Source: Sphingobacterium paludis (GTDB taxonomy: Bacteria > Bacteroidota > Bacteroidia > Sphingobacteriales > Sphingobacteriaceae). From it: a stretch of DNA of 64,000 nt. This document shows, piece after piece, positions 28,203 through 37,258 of the stretch. Location: the NCBI RefSeq assembly GCF_004364125.1, contig NZ_SNZV01000004.1:1-64000 (forward strand), written 5' to 3'. The position numbers and the translations under genes are program-made. The notes below the pieces were generated by a model. That model ran no database searches. It saw only the letters and a list, made by a program, of their open reading frames with translations, and had not been told where the DNA came from. Position 1 is the first letter of the stretch. The number at the start of each line of letters is the position of its first letter.

Positions 28203-29321
28203 ATGAAGAAATTGAAAGTAGCCACTATACTAGGAACCAGACCAGAAATTATTCGTTTGGCCGAATGCATTAAGAAATGTGATACGTATTTCGAGCATGT
28301 TTTAATTCATACTGGACAAAATTATGATTACGAACTCAACGAAATTTTTTTTGAGAATCTAGGCTTACGCCGCCCAGATTATTTTCTAAGTGTCGCAGGA
28401 GCTCATCTCGGTGAAACTATAGGCAACGTTATCGCTAAGTCTTTCGATGTGTTGACGAAGGAGAAGCCAGACGCATTGCTTGTGCTAGGCGATACGAATA
28501 GTGTGCTAAGCACAATCGCTGCAAAGCGCCTAAAAATACCTATATTCCATATGGAGGCAGGGAATAGGTGTTTCGATCAGAATGTACCGGAGGAAATAAA
28601 TCGTAAAATATCGGATCATATTAGCGACATAAACCTGACTTACACAGAAAACAGTCGACGCTACCTGCTAAGCGAAGGCTTCCGCAAAGATCACGTTTTT
28701 GTCACTGGATCGCCACTCAAAGAAGTGCTCGATAAGTATAAAGACAGCATACAAAGTAGTAATATTGTATCTCAACTAAATCTGGAAGAGGGACGTTTTA
28801 TCGTAGTTAGCGCTCATCGCGAAGAGAATATTGATTTAGGTGACCACTTTGAGCAACTCGTTGAATCGTTAAATGCAGTTGCTGAGAAATTTAAGGTGCC
28901 ATTGATTTTCTCTACGCATCCCCGGACAAAGAATCGCATCGCGCTGAAAAACGTCAGCTTCCATCCACTCATCAAAAACGTAGCTCCCCTTGGTTTTTTT
29001 GATTATGTGAAGCTACAAAAAAGTGCAATGGTCGTTCTATCTGACAGTGGAACTATTAGTGAAGAGTCGGCAATGATGCAATTTCCAGCGGTGAGTATAC
29101 GAACCAGTACCGAACGACCAGAAGCAATTGATGCTGGCACGATTGTTTTGGGTGGCATATCAAAGGATCAAATGCTTAATGCGATCGACGTAGCTATGGG
29201 ATTGTTTGATAAATCTGCAAAACTGCCCTTTGAGTATGAAGTCACTAATACATCAGATCGAGTAATAAAGGCTATTATGAGCTATACCTCCATCGTAGAC
29301 AAAGTAATATGGGACAAGTAG
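28203..29321 (+). CDS. UDP-2-acetamido-2,6-dideoxy-hexose 2-epimerase (CapG/FnlC/WbjD-like)
   Basis: A 372-aa non-hydrolysing 2-epimerase, distinct from the WecB at 20878. LGTRPEIIRLAECI, LVLGDTNSVLS, HMEAGNRCFDQNVPEE and SAHREENID are typical of the FnlC/WbjD branch, which converts the reduced UDP-L-PneNAc intermediate into UDP-L-FucNAc. Its position between the CapE-like and CapF-like genes supports this. Confidence 0.9.
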   Translation: MKKLKVATILGTRPEIIRLAECIKKCDTYFEHVLIHTGQNYDYELNEIFFENLGLRRPDYFLSVAGAHLGETIGNVIAKSFDVLTKEKPDALLVLGDTNSVLSTIAAKRLKIPIFHMEAGNRCFDQNVPEEINRKISDHISDINLTYTENSRRYLLSEGFRKDHVFVTGSPLKEVLDKYKDSIQSSNIVSQLNLEEGRFIVVSAHREENIDLGDHFEQLVESLNAVAEKFKVPLIFSTHPRTKNRIALKNVSFHPLIKNVAPLGFFDYVKLQKSAMVVLSDSGTISEESAMMQFPAVSIRTSTERPEAIDAGTIVLGGISKDQMLNAIDVAMGLFDKSAKLPFEYEVTNTSDRVIKAIMSYTSIVDKVIWDK

Positions 29322-29322
29322 T

Positions 29323-30189
29323 ATGAAAAAAATACTTATAATAGGAATAAAAGGTATGGCTGGGCACATGCTTTACAATGTGTTACCAACGTTAAGCAAT
29401 TACGATGTTTATGGATTGGCACGTGGAGTTGTAGCTTCAGACTCGGTTTTCAACGTGGATGTAAGTGATACATCGGCATTAAAAAAAATCGTGCAGGAGA
29501 ATAACTTTTATGCCATCATCAATTGCATTGGGATCTTAAATGCAGACGCTGAAGATAACCCAAGTAAAGCGATATGGTTTAATAGCTATTTCCCCCACTA
29601 TCTTGAAGAGATTACTGCTGGTACCGAAACACGCGTAGTTCATATCAGTACTGATTGTGTATTTTCAGGGAAAGAAGGCAATTATACTGAACTAGATTTT
29701 AAAAACGGTGTGGGTTTCTATGCCCAATCCAAAGCTTTAGGAGAATTAGATAATAAAAAGGATGTGACCGTTCGAACATCTATCATTGGTCCGGAACTTA
29801 ACACTAACGGCATCGGGCTTTTTCATTGGTTTATGAAGCAATCAGAATCGGATACTATCAAAGGTTACAATAGAGCCTTTTGGTCTGGAATTACTACTTT
29901 AGAATTAGCCAGAGTTATTGATGAAATATTAAAGCAAGATATTTCAGGCCTAATTCAAGTTGCCCATGAAGAAAAGATTGACAAATACAGTTTACTGCAG
30001 CTATTTAACAATATATTTCGTGACGGATTTATGCAGATTGTGCCGTTTGATGGGTATCAGATTGACAAGAGCTTGCGAAGTGTTCGTGCTGATTTTAACT
30101 ATATTGTGCCATCCTATGAGCAGATGCTCAACGACCAACGTAGCTGGATGCTGCAAAATAGTCAGTTATACGACTACAAATTAAATTGA
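29323..30189 (+). CDS. RmlD-like SDR reductase (CapF/FnlB role inferred)
   Basis: A 288-aa NAD(P)-dependent reductase: GIKGMAGHMLYNVL at the start, CIGILNADAEDNP, STDCVFSGKEG and the catalytic YAQSK. In the FucNAc pathway the reductase CapF/FnlB acts after CapE. Characterised CapF proteins are about 370 aa with a C-terminal cupin domain; this one stops after the SDR part. It is therefore a shorter RmlD-like version. The pathway role rests on its place in the capE-capG-capF-like trio. Confidence 0.84.
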   Translation: MKKILIIGIKGMAGHMLYNVLPTLSNYDVYGLARGVVASDSVFNVDVSDTSALKKIVQENNFYAIINCIGILNADAEDNPSKAIWFNSYFPHYLEEITAGTETRVVHISTDCVFSGKEGNYTELDFKNGVGFYAQSKALGELDNKKDVTVRTSIIGPELNTNGIGLFHWFMKQSESDTIKGYNRAFWSGITTLELARVIDEILKQDISGLIQVAHEEKIDKYSLLQLFNNIFRDGFMQIVPFDGYQIDKSLRSVRADFNYIVPSYEQMLNDQRSWMLQNSQLYDYKLN

Positions 30190-31391
30190 TGCATATACTA
30201 ATTATTACTCAATATTTTTGGCCTGAAAATTTCAGAATCAACGATATCGCGTTAGGACTCAAGGAGCGAGGACATAAAGTGTCTGTGCTTACAGGAATAC
30301 CGAACTATCCTTCTGGAACTTTTTTTGATGGCTATACCGCCCAACCTTCTGACGAAATTTGGGAGGGCATCTATATTTATAGGAGTCGTTTGACACCCCG
30401 AGGTAAAGGTCGCGGGATTGATTTATTAAAGAATTATTTTTCATTTGCGTTTTCAGCATCGTTGAAAGTGTCTAGTATAAAAGAGAAAATAGATACAATA
30501 TTAGTTTTCGAGCCTTCTCCAATCACGGTAGGTATACCTGCGATGGTGGCTAAAAGAAAGTTTGGAGCGTCTTACTCTTTTTGGGTTCAGGATTTGTGGC
30601 CAGCTAGTCTAACAGCAGCGGGGGGCGTTAAGAATAAGTTTGTCCTACGTTTTTTTGATTGGCTAACCCGTAAGATTTATAATCATGCAAAGTATGTTTT
30701 AGTACAATCCCGAACATTTAAAGACTACATTCTGAACCAAGGCGTAAAAGGAGAAAAGATTCTTTACGTTCCTAACAGCACCGAGGGGTACTACCATCCG
30801 ATGGCAGCTTCGCCAAAATTTGCGTCATTGCTTCCAAAAGGATTTAAGATAATGTTTGCGGGAAACATAGGTGAAGCCCAAAGTCTAAATACAATGCTGG
30901 AAGCTGCCAAAATATTAAAAAATAAGGGCTACGTGATACAATGGGTAATGATTGGTGATGGAAGATATCGACCCATAATGGAGGAGCAGGTTAGGCGCTA
31001 TGATCTCTCGGATAGCATTCACTTTTTAGGTAAATTTCCTCCTGAAGAGATGAGTCATTTTTTTTCACATGCAGATGCTTTATATGTATCCCTAAGAAGA
31101 GATTACATTTTTTCTTTGACAATTCCATCAAAAGTACAGTCCTACCTAGCATGTGGTAAACCTATTCTTGCTAGTTTAGATGGTGAAGGAGCTAAAATAG
31201 TTGTTGAGTCAGGTGCCGGTTTAGCAAGTCCTGCTGAAGATGTGACAGGTCTTGTAGAAAATGTGATAGAGCTATATGAGCGTTCTGAAGGTCAACGAGA
31301 AGAACTAGGAAAACGTGGGTTACGATATTTTAACCGCGAGTTTGATAGGAACATCGTATTGAATAAATTGGAGGGAGCTCTCAAATTATGA
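30189..31391 (+). CDS. GT4 glycosyltransferase, WbuB-like (putative L-FucNAc transferase)
   Basis: A 400-aa GT-B enzyme. The start IITQYFWPENFRINDIA and the segment FWVQDLWPASLTAAG are typical of WbuB-type transferases, which often follow the fnl genes and add FucNAc. The donor domain shows MFAGNIGEAQSL and LGKFPPEEM, and ends with an IPSKVQSYLACGKPILA loop. The ATG at 30189 overlaps the preceding stop as TGATG; a TTG three bases earlier is not needed. It overlaps the next gene by 4 bases. Confidence 0.86.
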   Translation: MHILIITQYFWPENFRINDIALGLKERGHKVSVLTGIPNYPSGTFFDGYTAQPSDEIWEGIYIYRSRLTPRGKGRGIDLLKNYFSFAFSASLKVSSIKEKIDTILVFEPSPITVGIPAMVAKRKFGASYSFWVQDLWPASLTAAGGVKNKFVLRFFDWLTRKIYNHAKYVLVQSRTFKDYILNQGVKGEKILYVPNSTEGYYHPMAASPKFASLLPKGFKIMFAGNIGEAQSLNTMLEAAKILKNKGYVIQWVMIGDGRYRPIMEEQVRRYDLSDSIHFLGKFPPEEMSHFFSHADALYVSLRRDYIFSLTIPSKVQSYLACGKPILASLDGEGAKIVVESGAGLASPAEDVTGLVENVIELYERSEGQREELGKRGLRYFNREFDRNIVLNKLEGALKL

Positions 31392-32299
31392 AGATTATAA
31401 TAACCGGTGTCAGCGGTTTTGTTGGACAAAATCTAAGTGGCTTTCTTGCTAAATACAACTGGGACGTAAGCGGGCTTTCCCTCCGTTCGAATTGGAAAGA
31501 GCAGCTGGTGAGAAATGCGGATGCTGTTATACACTTGGCAGGTAAAGCACATGATACCAAAAATACGTCTGATCCAGAAGTATATTTCAAAGTAAATCGT
31601 GACTTGACAATGGAGTTATTTGATGAATTTTTGCAGTCAGATATACGAGATTTTTTTTATTTTTCTTCTGTTAAAGCGGTTGCTGATACAGTAGATGACG
31701 AACTTTTAGAAAATGTAATCGGGAATCCTCTCACGGCATATGGTAAGTCCAAGTGGGAAGCGGAAGCATACCTTTTGGGAAAGACAATTTCCGCCGGGAA
31801 ACGTATATTTATTATTCGTCCTTGTATGATTCACGGGCCGGGCAATAAAGGGAATCTTACCTTGCTTTACAAGGTTGTCCGGAAAGGTATCCCTTGGCCT
31901 CTTGCATCATTCGATAATAGAAGATCATTTCTCGGGATTGATAACCTTAATTTCATTATACATAAGATGCTTGAGCAACGTGATGTGCCTTCAGGTGTAT
32001 ATAATATTGCAGACGACGAATCGTTGTCTACTAACTCTTTAGTGGAATTAATGTCAAGAACATTGGGACTCGAGCCGAAGTTTTGGTATGTTCCCTCGAG
32101 TTTGGTGAAAGCTATTGCATCCTTAGGTGATAAGCTAAGGTTACCATTGAATACGGAGCGGTTAAAAAAGCTAACGGAGTCTTACGTCGTTTCTAATTCG
32201 AAAGTAAAGAGGGCGTTACGTATTGAAAAGCTGCCCAATACGGCGGCTTATGGATTAGAAAAGACAATTAAGTCATTCACTAACCCCAAATCTTTTTAA
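31388..32299 (+). CDS. NAD-dependent SDR epimerase/reductase (WbpV-like), partner of the initiating transferase
   Basis: A 303-aa SDR with TGVSGFVGQNL, HLAGKAHDT, FSSVKAV and the catalytic YGKSK. Proteins of this type next to a WecA/WbpL-like initiating transferase usually reduce UDP-4-keto-6-deoxy-GlcNAc (to UDP-QuiNAc, as WbpV) or epimerise UDP-GlcNAc, producing the first sugar of the repeat unit. The ATGA overlap with the upstream gene and the 1-bp gap to the initiator support co-translation. The exact reaction is uncertain. Confidence 0.8.
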   Translation: MKIIITGVSGFVGQNLSGFLAKYNWDVSGLSLRSNWKEQLVRNADAVIHLAGKAHDTKNTSDPEVYFKVNRDLTMELFDEFLQSDIRDFFYFSSVKAVADTVDDELLENVIGNPLTAYGKSKWEAEAYLLGKTISAGKRIFIIRPCMIHGPGNKGNLTLLYKVVRKGIPWPLASFDNRRSFLGIDNLNFIIHKMLEQRDVPSGVYNIADDESLSTNSLVELMSRTLGLEPKFWYVPSSLVKAIASLGDKLRLPLNTERLKKLTESYVVSNSKVKRALRIEKLPNTAAYGLEKTIKSFTNPKSF

Positions 32300-32300
32300 G

Positions 32301-33257
32301 ATGAATTACGCTATAGTTTTGCTTTTGCTTTTTGTTCTTGAAATACTTTATTTTCGTTTTGCTTCGCAATTCAATATTGTGGATAAGCCTAATCAGCGCA
32401 GCTCACACAGCACCGTTACTCTACGGGGGGGCGGCATTGTATTTTATTTCGCCGGGTTAGCATATTTTCTCGTATCTGGTTTCCTTTACCCATGGTTTTT
32501 CCTAGGATTAACCTTAATGACGATCGTGTCATTTTTGGATGATGTTTTCACGCTTTCTAACAAACTACGTCTGTTGATTCACTTCTCCGCTGTACTACTT
32601 ATGGCTTATGAATTGAATGTGTTTGAAATGCCTTGGTATGTATTACTTATTACGTTTATTATCATTGTTGGAGTAATCAATGCCTACAACTTTATGGATG
32701 GCATCAATGGCATTACGGCTTGCTATAGTTTGTCTATAGGAGCTTTACTTGTTTTGGCTAACCATAGCATACAGTTTATTGACCAGGATCTGTTGATTTT
32801 TACAATTCTTTCTGTTCTGGTGTTTGCTTTTTTTAACTTCAGGCGTAACGCCAGATGCTTTGCGGGTGATGTCGGCTCTGTAAGTATAGCTTTTATTCTA
32901 TTGTTTGCATTGGGGGCGTTGATATTAAAAACTGGAAACATAATCTATATGCTCTTCCTCTGTGTATATGGTATAGACACCGTTTGGACGATTATACAAC
33001 GTTTACGTCGAGGAGAAAATATTTTCAAAGCGCATCGCTCGCATCTATATCAGTATTTGGGCAACGAGGCAGGTGTAGATAAATTGCTCATTTCCTTTTC
33101 GTACGGAATGGCTCAATTTTTAATTGGTATGTCGGTCTTGTATTTTGCACAGCAAAGTTTTGCGTTACAGATTTTGGTTTCAGTTAGCCTGCTCTTATTG
33201 CTAAGTATAGCATATCTTATCGGAAAAGGCTATATAATAAAACGTTATGTACGCTAG
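32301..33257 (+). CDS. MraY/WecA/WbpL-family initiating phospho-sugar transferase, locus 1
   Basis: A 318-aa integral membrane enzyme with about 10 helices that transfers a sugar-1-phosphate to undecaprenyl phosphate. Signatures: DKPNQRSSHSTVTLRGGG, the Mg-binding FLDDV, NAYNFMDGINGI, CFAGDVGSVS and the HRSHLYQYL loop. It gives locus 1 an initiator unrelated to the WcaJ-type enzyme of locus 2. The donor is probably the UDP-6-deoxy-HexNAc made by the SDR upstream. Confidence 0.93.
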   Translation: MNYAIVLLLLFVLEILYFRFASQFNIVDKPNQRSSHSTVTLRGGGIVFYFAGLAYFLVSGFLYPWFFLGLTLMTIVSFLDDVFTLSNKLRLLIHFSAVLLMAYELNVFEMPWYVLLITFIIIVGVINAYNFMDGINGITACYSLSIGALLVLANHSIQFIDQDLLIFTILSVLVFAFFNFRRNARCFAGDVGSVSIAFILLFALGALILKTGNIIYMLFLCVYGIDTVWTIIQRLRRGENIFKAHRSHLYQYLGNEAGVDKLLISFSYGMAQFLIGMSVLYFAQQSFALQILVSVSLLLLLSIAYLIGKGYIIKRYVR

Positions 33258-33350
33258 AAAGAATTGGTATGATCACACCGAAACTATGGAGGGATTTTTG
33301 CTCAGTAAGCGAAAATTCATGACACAAAATATAACGCAGACCTTAAAAAG

Positions 33351-33776
33351 ATGAACATTATAAAAGGGGGAATAGCCCAGGATCAACGCGGACATATTCG
33401 CTTTGTAAACGACTTCGATATGAGTTTAGTAAAGCGTTTTTATATTATTAAAAACGCGGACACAGCCTTAATACGAGGTTGGCGTGCACATCGTATTGAA
33501 GACCGATGGTTTTATGTACTGGCCGGTGGTTTTTCACTTGATGTTGTTGAGATTGATGATTGGGAGAACGCATCCACAGGGCTTACCGTAAAGAAAATAT
33601 CATTGGTTTCCGAAGAGATGAACGTTATTCATGTGCCGGCAGGCTATGGTACTGCTTTTCAAGCCACCATGCCTGAGAGTGAGCTTCTCGTTTTTGCCAA
33701 TTATGGTATAGAACATGCCGCGAACGATGATTATACTTGGCCCATCGATTATTTTACTAAGCGGGAGTCATTGTAA
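33351..33776 (+). CDS. WxcM/FdtA-like cupin protein
   Basis: A 141-aa cupin resembling the sugar 3,4-ketoisomerase/3,5-epimerase-like WxcM family (RGHIRFVNDFD, KRFYIIK, RGWRAHRIEDRWFYVLAGGF, VPAGYGTAFQA). It is more distant than the two copies at 15738 and 16132: the His pair is not HAH but a single AHR context. It lies between the initiator and the Wza gene. It may modify or sense a nucleotide sugar, but the exact activity is unknown. Confidence 0.68.
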   Translation: MNIIKGGIAQDQRGHIRFVNDFDMSLVKRFYIIKNADTALIRGWRAHRIEDRWFYVLAGGFSLDVVEIDDWENASTGLTVKKISLVSEEMNVIHVPAGYGTAFQATMPESELLVFANYGIEHAANDDYTWPIDYFTKRESL

Positions 33777-33788
33777 TATAAAAAACGT

Positions 33789-33796
33789 TATTTTTG
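33789..33796 (+). promoter_or_regulatory. -7 promoter box (TATTTTTG) before wza-1
   Basis: Exact TAnnTTTG match 52 bp before the Wza ATG. The nearest upstream TTG (33771-33773) is only 15 bases away, shorter than the usual 19-20. Confidence 0.4.
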
Positions 33797-33848
33797 CGAG
33801 AAACTTTACTACAAAAAATAAATATTGATATATAATTATACCGTATTA

Positions 33849-34619
33849 ATGAAGAAATTTTTTTTGCTATTGGTGCTACTAGCCACATTAGCCTCCTGCG
33901 CTTCGAAGAAGAATATTGTTTACCTCCAGAAGTCCGGAACAATTTCTGATGAGATATATGAACAATTTGCTCCGAAAATTCAGCAAGAAGACTTGATTAC
34001 CATAGCCGTATCGGCCGCCGATATTAAGGCAACAATACCCTTTAACCAGCAGAATCCTTATCAGATGAATGCGGCTGCTGGCCAAGACTTTACTTTCAAA
34101 CCTACATATCTTGTAGATAATAAAGGCGAGATTGATTTTCCTGTATTGGGTAAGCTTAAAATCGGTGGGTTAACACGCTTGCAAGCTACAGATCTGCTTC
34201 GTAAAGAATTAAGTAAGTATATTGTTGATCCTGGTGTAAATCTGACCTTCGCTAACTTTAAAGTGACATTATTGGGGGAAGTAACTAGGCCTGGCAGCTA
34301 TACTCTTCCTCAAGAACGCGTCACCGTTTTAGAAGCGTTAGGACTCGCCGGCGATATGACTATTAGGGGGGTTCGAAGTAATGTACTTCTAATTCGAGAA
34401 ACAAACGGCGAGAAAAAAATGGAGCGTTTAGATTTAACATCTGATTCGCTTCTGGCATCTCCTTACTACTATTTAGCGCAAAACGATGTGCTATATGTGG
34501 AACCGAATGGTGCGCAAATTCGCAGTTCCAGCTTAGGTCAAAATACCAATGTATTAATCTCCGTGTCCAGCGTCATCATAAGTATTTTAACACTTGTTGT
34601 CACGAATAGCCGACGATAA
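33849..34619 (+). CDS. wza: Outer-membrane polysaccharide export lipoprotein (Wza/OPX), locus 1
   Basis: A 256-aa export protein. The signal peptide ends in the lipobox LASC, so Cys17 is lipidated. A polysaccharide export (PES) domain (about 45-130) and an SLBB domain follow (about 140-225: VTLLGEVTRPGSYTLP, LEALGLAGDMTIRG, QNDVLYVEP). The last 25 residues are hydrophobic, unlike E. coli Wza but common in Bacteroidota OPX proteins. The ATG at 33849 is chosen over the TTG at 33825 because it begins the signal peptide. It is paired with Wzc 11 bp downstream. Confidence 0.93.
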   Translation: MKKFFLLLVLLATLASCASKKNIVYLQKSGTISDEIYEQFAPKIQQEDLITIAVSAADIKATIPFNQQNPYQMNAAAGQDFTFKPTYLVDNKGEIDFPVLGKLKIGGLTRLQATDLLRKELSKYIVDPGVNLTFANFKVTLLGEVTRPGSYTLPQERVTVLEALGLAGDMTIRGVRSNVLLIRETNGEKKMERLDLTSDSLLASPYYYLAQNDVLYVEPNGAQIRSSSLGQNTNVLISVSSVIISILTLVVTNSRR

Positions 34620-34630
34620 TCTTTTTTTAT

Positions 34631-37033
34631 ATGAATATCCAACAAAAGAACGAACGTAAACCGGTCGCTGAAGAAGAGATTGATTTGAAGCAAATTGTGG
34701 AACAGTATGCCTATTATTGGAAATGGTTCTTAATCTCTATGGTCGCAACAATAACTGTCGCGGTCTTTTATTTATGGTATGCCACACCTTTGTATAAGGT
34801 AGATGCAAAAATTTTATTGGAAAACGAAGACCGAGCAACAGGGGAAATGGCAGGTCTAGCAGAGCTGAGTAATTTCCCTGGCGGCGGTGGGCCATCTGCA
34901 TTCGTAGTGGATCAGATTGACGTTCTCAAATCTAGGCGTCTTGCAAGAAAGGTTGTGCTTGACCAAGATTTATCTGTTTCTTACTACGTAAGTGAGGGAA
35001 TTCGTTCCGCTGAAGTTCTGAAAGATGATAGCCCAGTCCGTCTCGCTTTTGTTAACGGAAACATTACGTCCGCTTCAACCAAATTTATACTTTCAGTGGT
35101 AAACGGGAAAGTGACTTTTACTGATAGCCGCACTAAAGAGTCTGTAGACGGGTTGGCTTTTGGAAAGCCTGTTAAAACAGCTGCTGGAGTAGTTATCTTT
35201 ACGCCTAACGCTAAAGTCCTGAGTAAAGGCATAACGACTGTTGAAGTTCTAATTAATCCTATTGAGGAGGTCGTTGATGTATTAGGTAAAAGTTTAGTAA
35301 TTACACCGAATACGGAAAAGCAGTCTTATATCGTAAATTTTTCGATGACTAGTCCCCTAAGGGGCAAGGCTAGTGCAATAATTAACGGCCTTATCGAAAT
35401 GTACAATAGAGATGTCTCTGATGATAAAACAAAGGTAACGAAGGCTACCTCAACATTTATAAATGGCCGTTTAGACCTTATTGGGCGAGATTTGTCTAAA
35501 GCTGACCAACGTGTCGAAGACTTTAAGACATCAAACAGTTTGACCGATTTGCAGGCAGAAGCGGAAATGAACCTTCGCAATTTAACCGAAATTGATCGTC
35601 AAGTTTTAGATGCGCGCACCCAATTACAGTTGGTCGATTATATGCGCGAATCCATTGTAAATAATGCTGAACTACAATTATTACCATCTAACATAGGTCT
35701 TCAGGATCAGTCAATAGAAAAATCTTTAGTTGAATACAACCGATTGGTACTCGAGCGTGAAGACTTACTGCGAAGCTCAACAGAGGAAAATCCGGTTGTA
35801 AAAAACCTGACGCAGAACATTCGTGATTTTAACAAAAATCTAAACACCTCTTTAAACAACTATCGCTCAACTTTGCAGCTTTCGTTAAATAGCGTGCAAA
35901 GTAAAAAGAGTGAGATCCAAGGAAGGATTTCTAGTTCTCCTCGACAGGAGTTAGGCTTTAAAGACATATCCCGCCAACAGCAGATCGTAGAAACCATTTA
36001 TCTTTTTTTGCTACAAAAACGTGAGGAAAACGAAATTAAGGCTACGGCACGGCCGGATATTTTAAAAGTTATAGATGCAGCTTATAGCTCTAATCGGCCC
36101 GTTGCTCCAAAAAAGTCTATAATTCTTTTAGTGGCTTTAATTACTGGTGCAATTATTCCCTTGGGTATACTATACTTGAAATTTCTGCTTGATAATAAAA
36201 TTCACTCCAGGAAGGACATTGAAGCTAAATTCGCGGCGCCTATTTTGGGTGAAGTCCCTAGTTCCAAAGACCCTATCGTGCATGATAACGATCGCAGCTC
36301 GTTGGCTGAGGCATTCCGGATCTTACGAACTAATATCTCGTTTATGTTAGGTGCCAAACGAGAGTCGGCGATTATATTCGTTACCTCGACAACATCCGGT
36401 GAGGGAAAATCCTTTGTTTCGACCAATTTAGCGCGAATCCTTTCGATGTCGGGAAAACGTGTGCTTTTGGTAGGTGCCGATATTAGAAGCCCGAAAGTAT
36501 TAGACTATTTAGGCTTGTCGCATTTACAACATACAAATGTGGGCATCACACAGTATTTGATAAATCCGGAGATGGATATCAACAATATCATTATCAAACA
36601 ACCCGGTCAATACCAGTTCGACGTGATCTATTCCGGCTATGTCGCGCCAAATCCAGCGGAATTATTGATGAATGGACATTTCGATGATGTTTTGCAATAT
36701 GGCAAGGCACATTACGACTATGTAATAGTCGATACGGCTCCGGTAAGTTTGGTTACAGACACCCTATTAATTGCGCATAATGCCGATCTAACCGTATATG
36801 TTGCGCGAGCTAACTTCCTGGATAAGCGTTTATTGAATGTTCCAAAAGAACTATTTGAGGAAGGTAAGTTGAAAAATATGGCGGTTGTGATGAATGACGT
36901 AGATTTTGCTAAAGGTTATGGCTATGGCTACGGCTACGGTTATGGCTACGGTGATATGGGTAACTCATCCCTTAGAAAACGTTTGCTTTCCAAATTCAAA
37001 GGTGTCTTTAGAAAAAAACAGGATCGCTATTAA
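34631..37033 (+). CDS. wzc: Polysaccharide co-polymerase and BY-kinase (Wzc), locus 1
   Basis: An 800-aa fusion of a Wzz chain-length domain (two membrane helices, about residues 33-54 and 495-520, enclosing a coiled-coil periplasmic part) and a cytoplasmic tyrosine kinase. Walker A SGEGKS carries Lys593; Walker A' is GADIRSP, where family members usually read DLRKP; Walker B is VIVDTAP. Residues 762-774 form six Gly-Tyr repeats, the tail expected to be autophosphorylated and to control chain length together with the PHP phosphatases. A strong terminator follows. Confidence 0.94.
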   Translation: MNIQQKNERKPVAEEEIDLKQIVEQYAYYWKWFLISMVATITVAVFYLWYATPLYKVDAKILLENEDRATGEMAGLAELSNFPGGGGPSAFVVDQIDVLKSRRLARKVVLDQDLSVSYYVSEGIRSAEVLKDDSPVRLAFVNGNITSASTKFILSVVNGKVTFTDSRTKESVDGLAFGKPVKTAAGVVIFTPNAKVLSKGITTVEVLINPIEEVVDVLGKSLVITPNTEKQSYIVNFSMTSPLRGKASAIINGLIEMYNRDVSDDKTKVTKATSTFINGRLDLIGRDLSKADQRVEDFKTSNSLTDLQAEAEMNLRNLTEIDRQVLDARTQLQLVDYMRESIVNNAELQLLPSNIGLQDQSIEKSLVEYNRLVLEREDLLRSSTEENPVVKNLTQNIRDFNKNLNTSLNNYRSTLQLSLNSVQSKKSEIQGRISSSPRQELGFKDISRQQQIVETIYLFLLQKREENEIKATARPDILKVIDAAYSSNRPVAPKKSIILLVALITGAIIPLGILYLKFLLDNKIHSRKDIEAKFAAPILGEVPSSKDPIVHDNDRSSLAEAFRILRTNISFMLGAKRESAIIFVTSTTSGEGKSFVSTNLARILSMSGKRVLLVGADIRSPKVLDYLGLSHLQHTNVGITQYLINPEMDINNIIIKQPGQYQFDVIYSGYVAPNPAELLMNGHFDDVLQYGKAHYDYVIVDTAPVSLVTDTLLIAHNADLTVYVARANFLDKRLLNVPKELFEEGKLKNMAVVMNDVDFAKGYGYGYGYGYGYGDMGNSSLRKRLLSKFKGVFRKKQDRY

Positions 37034-37050
37034 ATAGCTACACCTATTTT

Positions 37051-37090
37051 AAACACGCATCATTTTCCATCGATGCGTGTTTTGTTTTAC
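37051..37090 (+). terminator. Intrinsic terminator after wzc-1
   Basis: An 11-bp perfect stem (AAACACGCATC at 37051-37061 with GATGCGTGTTT at 37072-37082) closes a 10-base loop, followed by TTTGTTTT-like sequence. It lies 18 bp after the wzc stop and probably ends the main operon of locus 1. Confidence 0.8.
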
Positions 37091-37258
37091 AGCGCTTATA
37101 TCCCTCGATTTTTCGTAGAAATGCTATTTGTAAACGCTAAACAAAAACCGGTTCGATTTTTGTAGCATGGTGGAATCGGGTTATTTTAAATATTTGCCAT
37201 TTATGTAGCGAATAGAGTTTGGCAGACGTTTTAATAGTGAACAAACGATATACTGTTT

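Noticed and set aside
37155..37162. GATTTTTG as a -7 box for the second phosphatase gene
   Set aside because: The first position deviates from TAnnTTTG, and the nearest TTG is 24 bases upstream.
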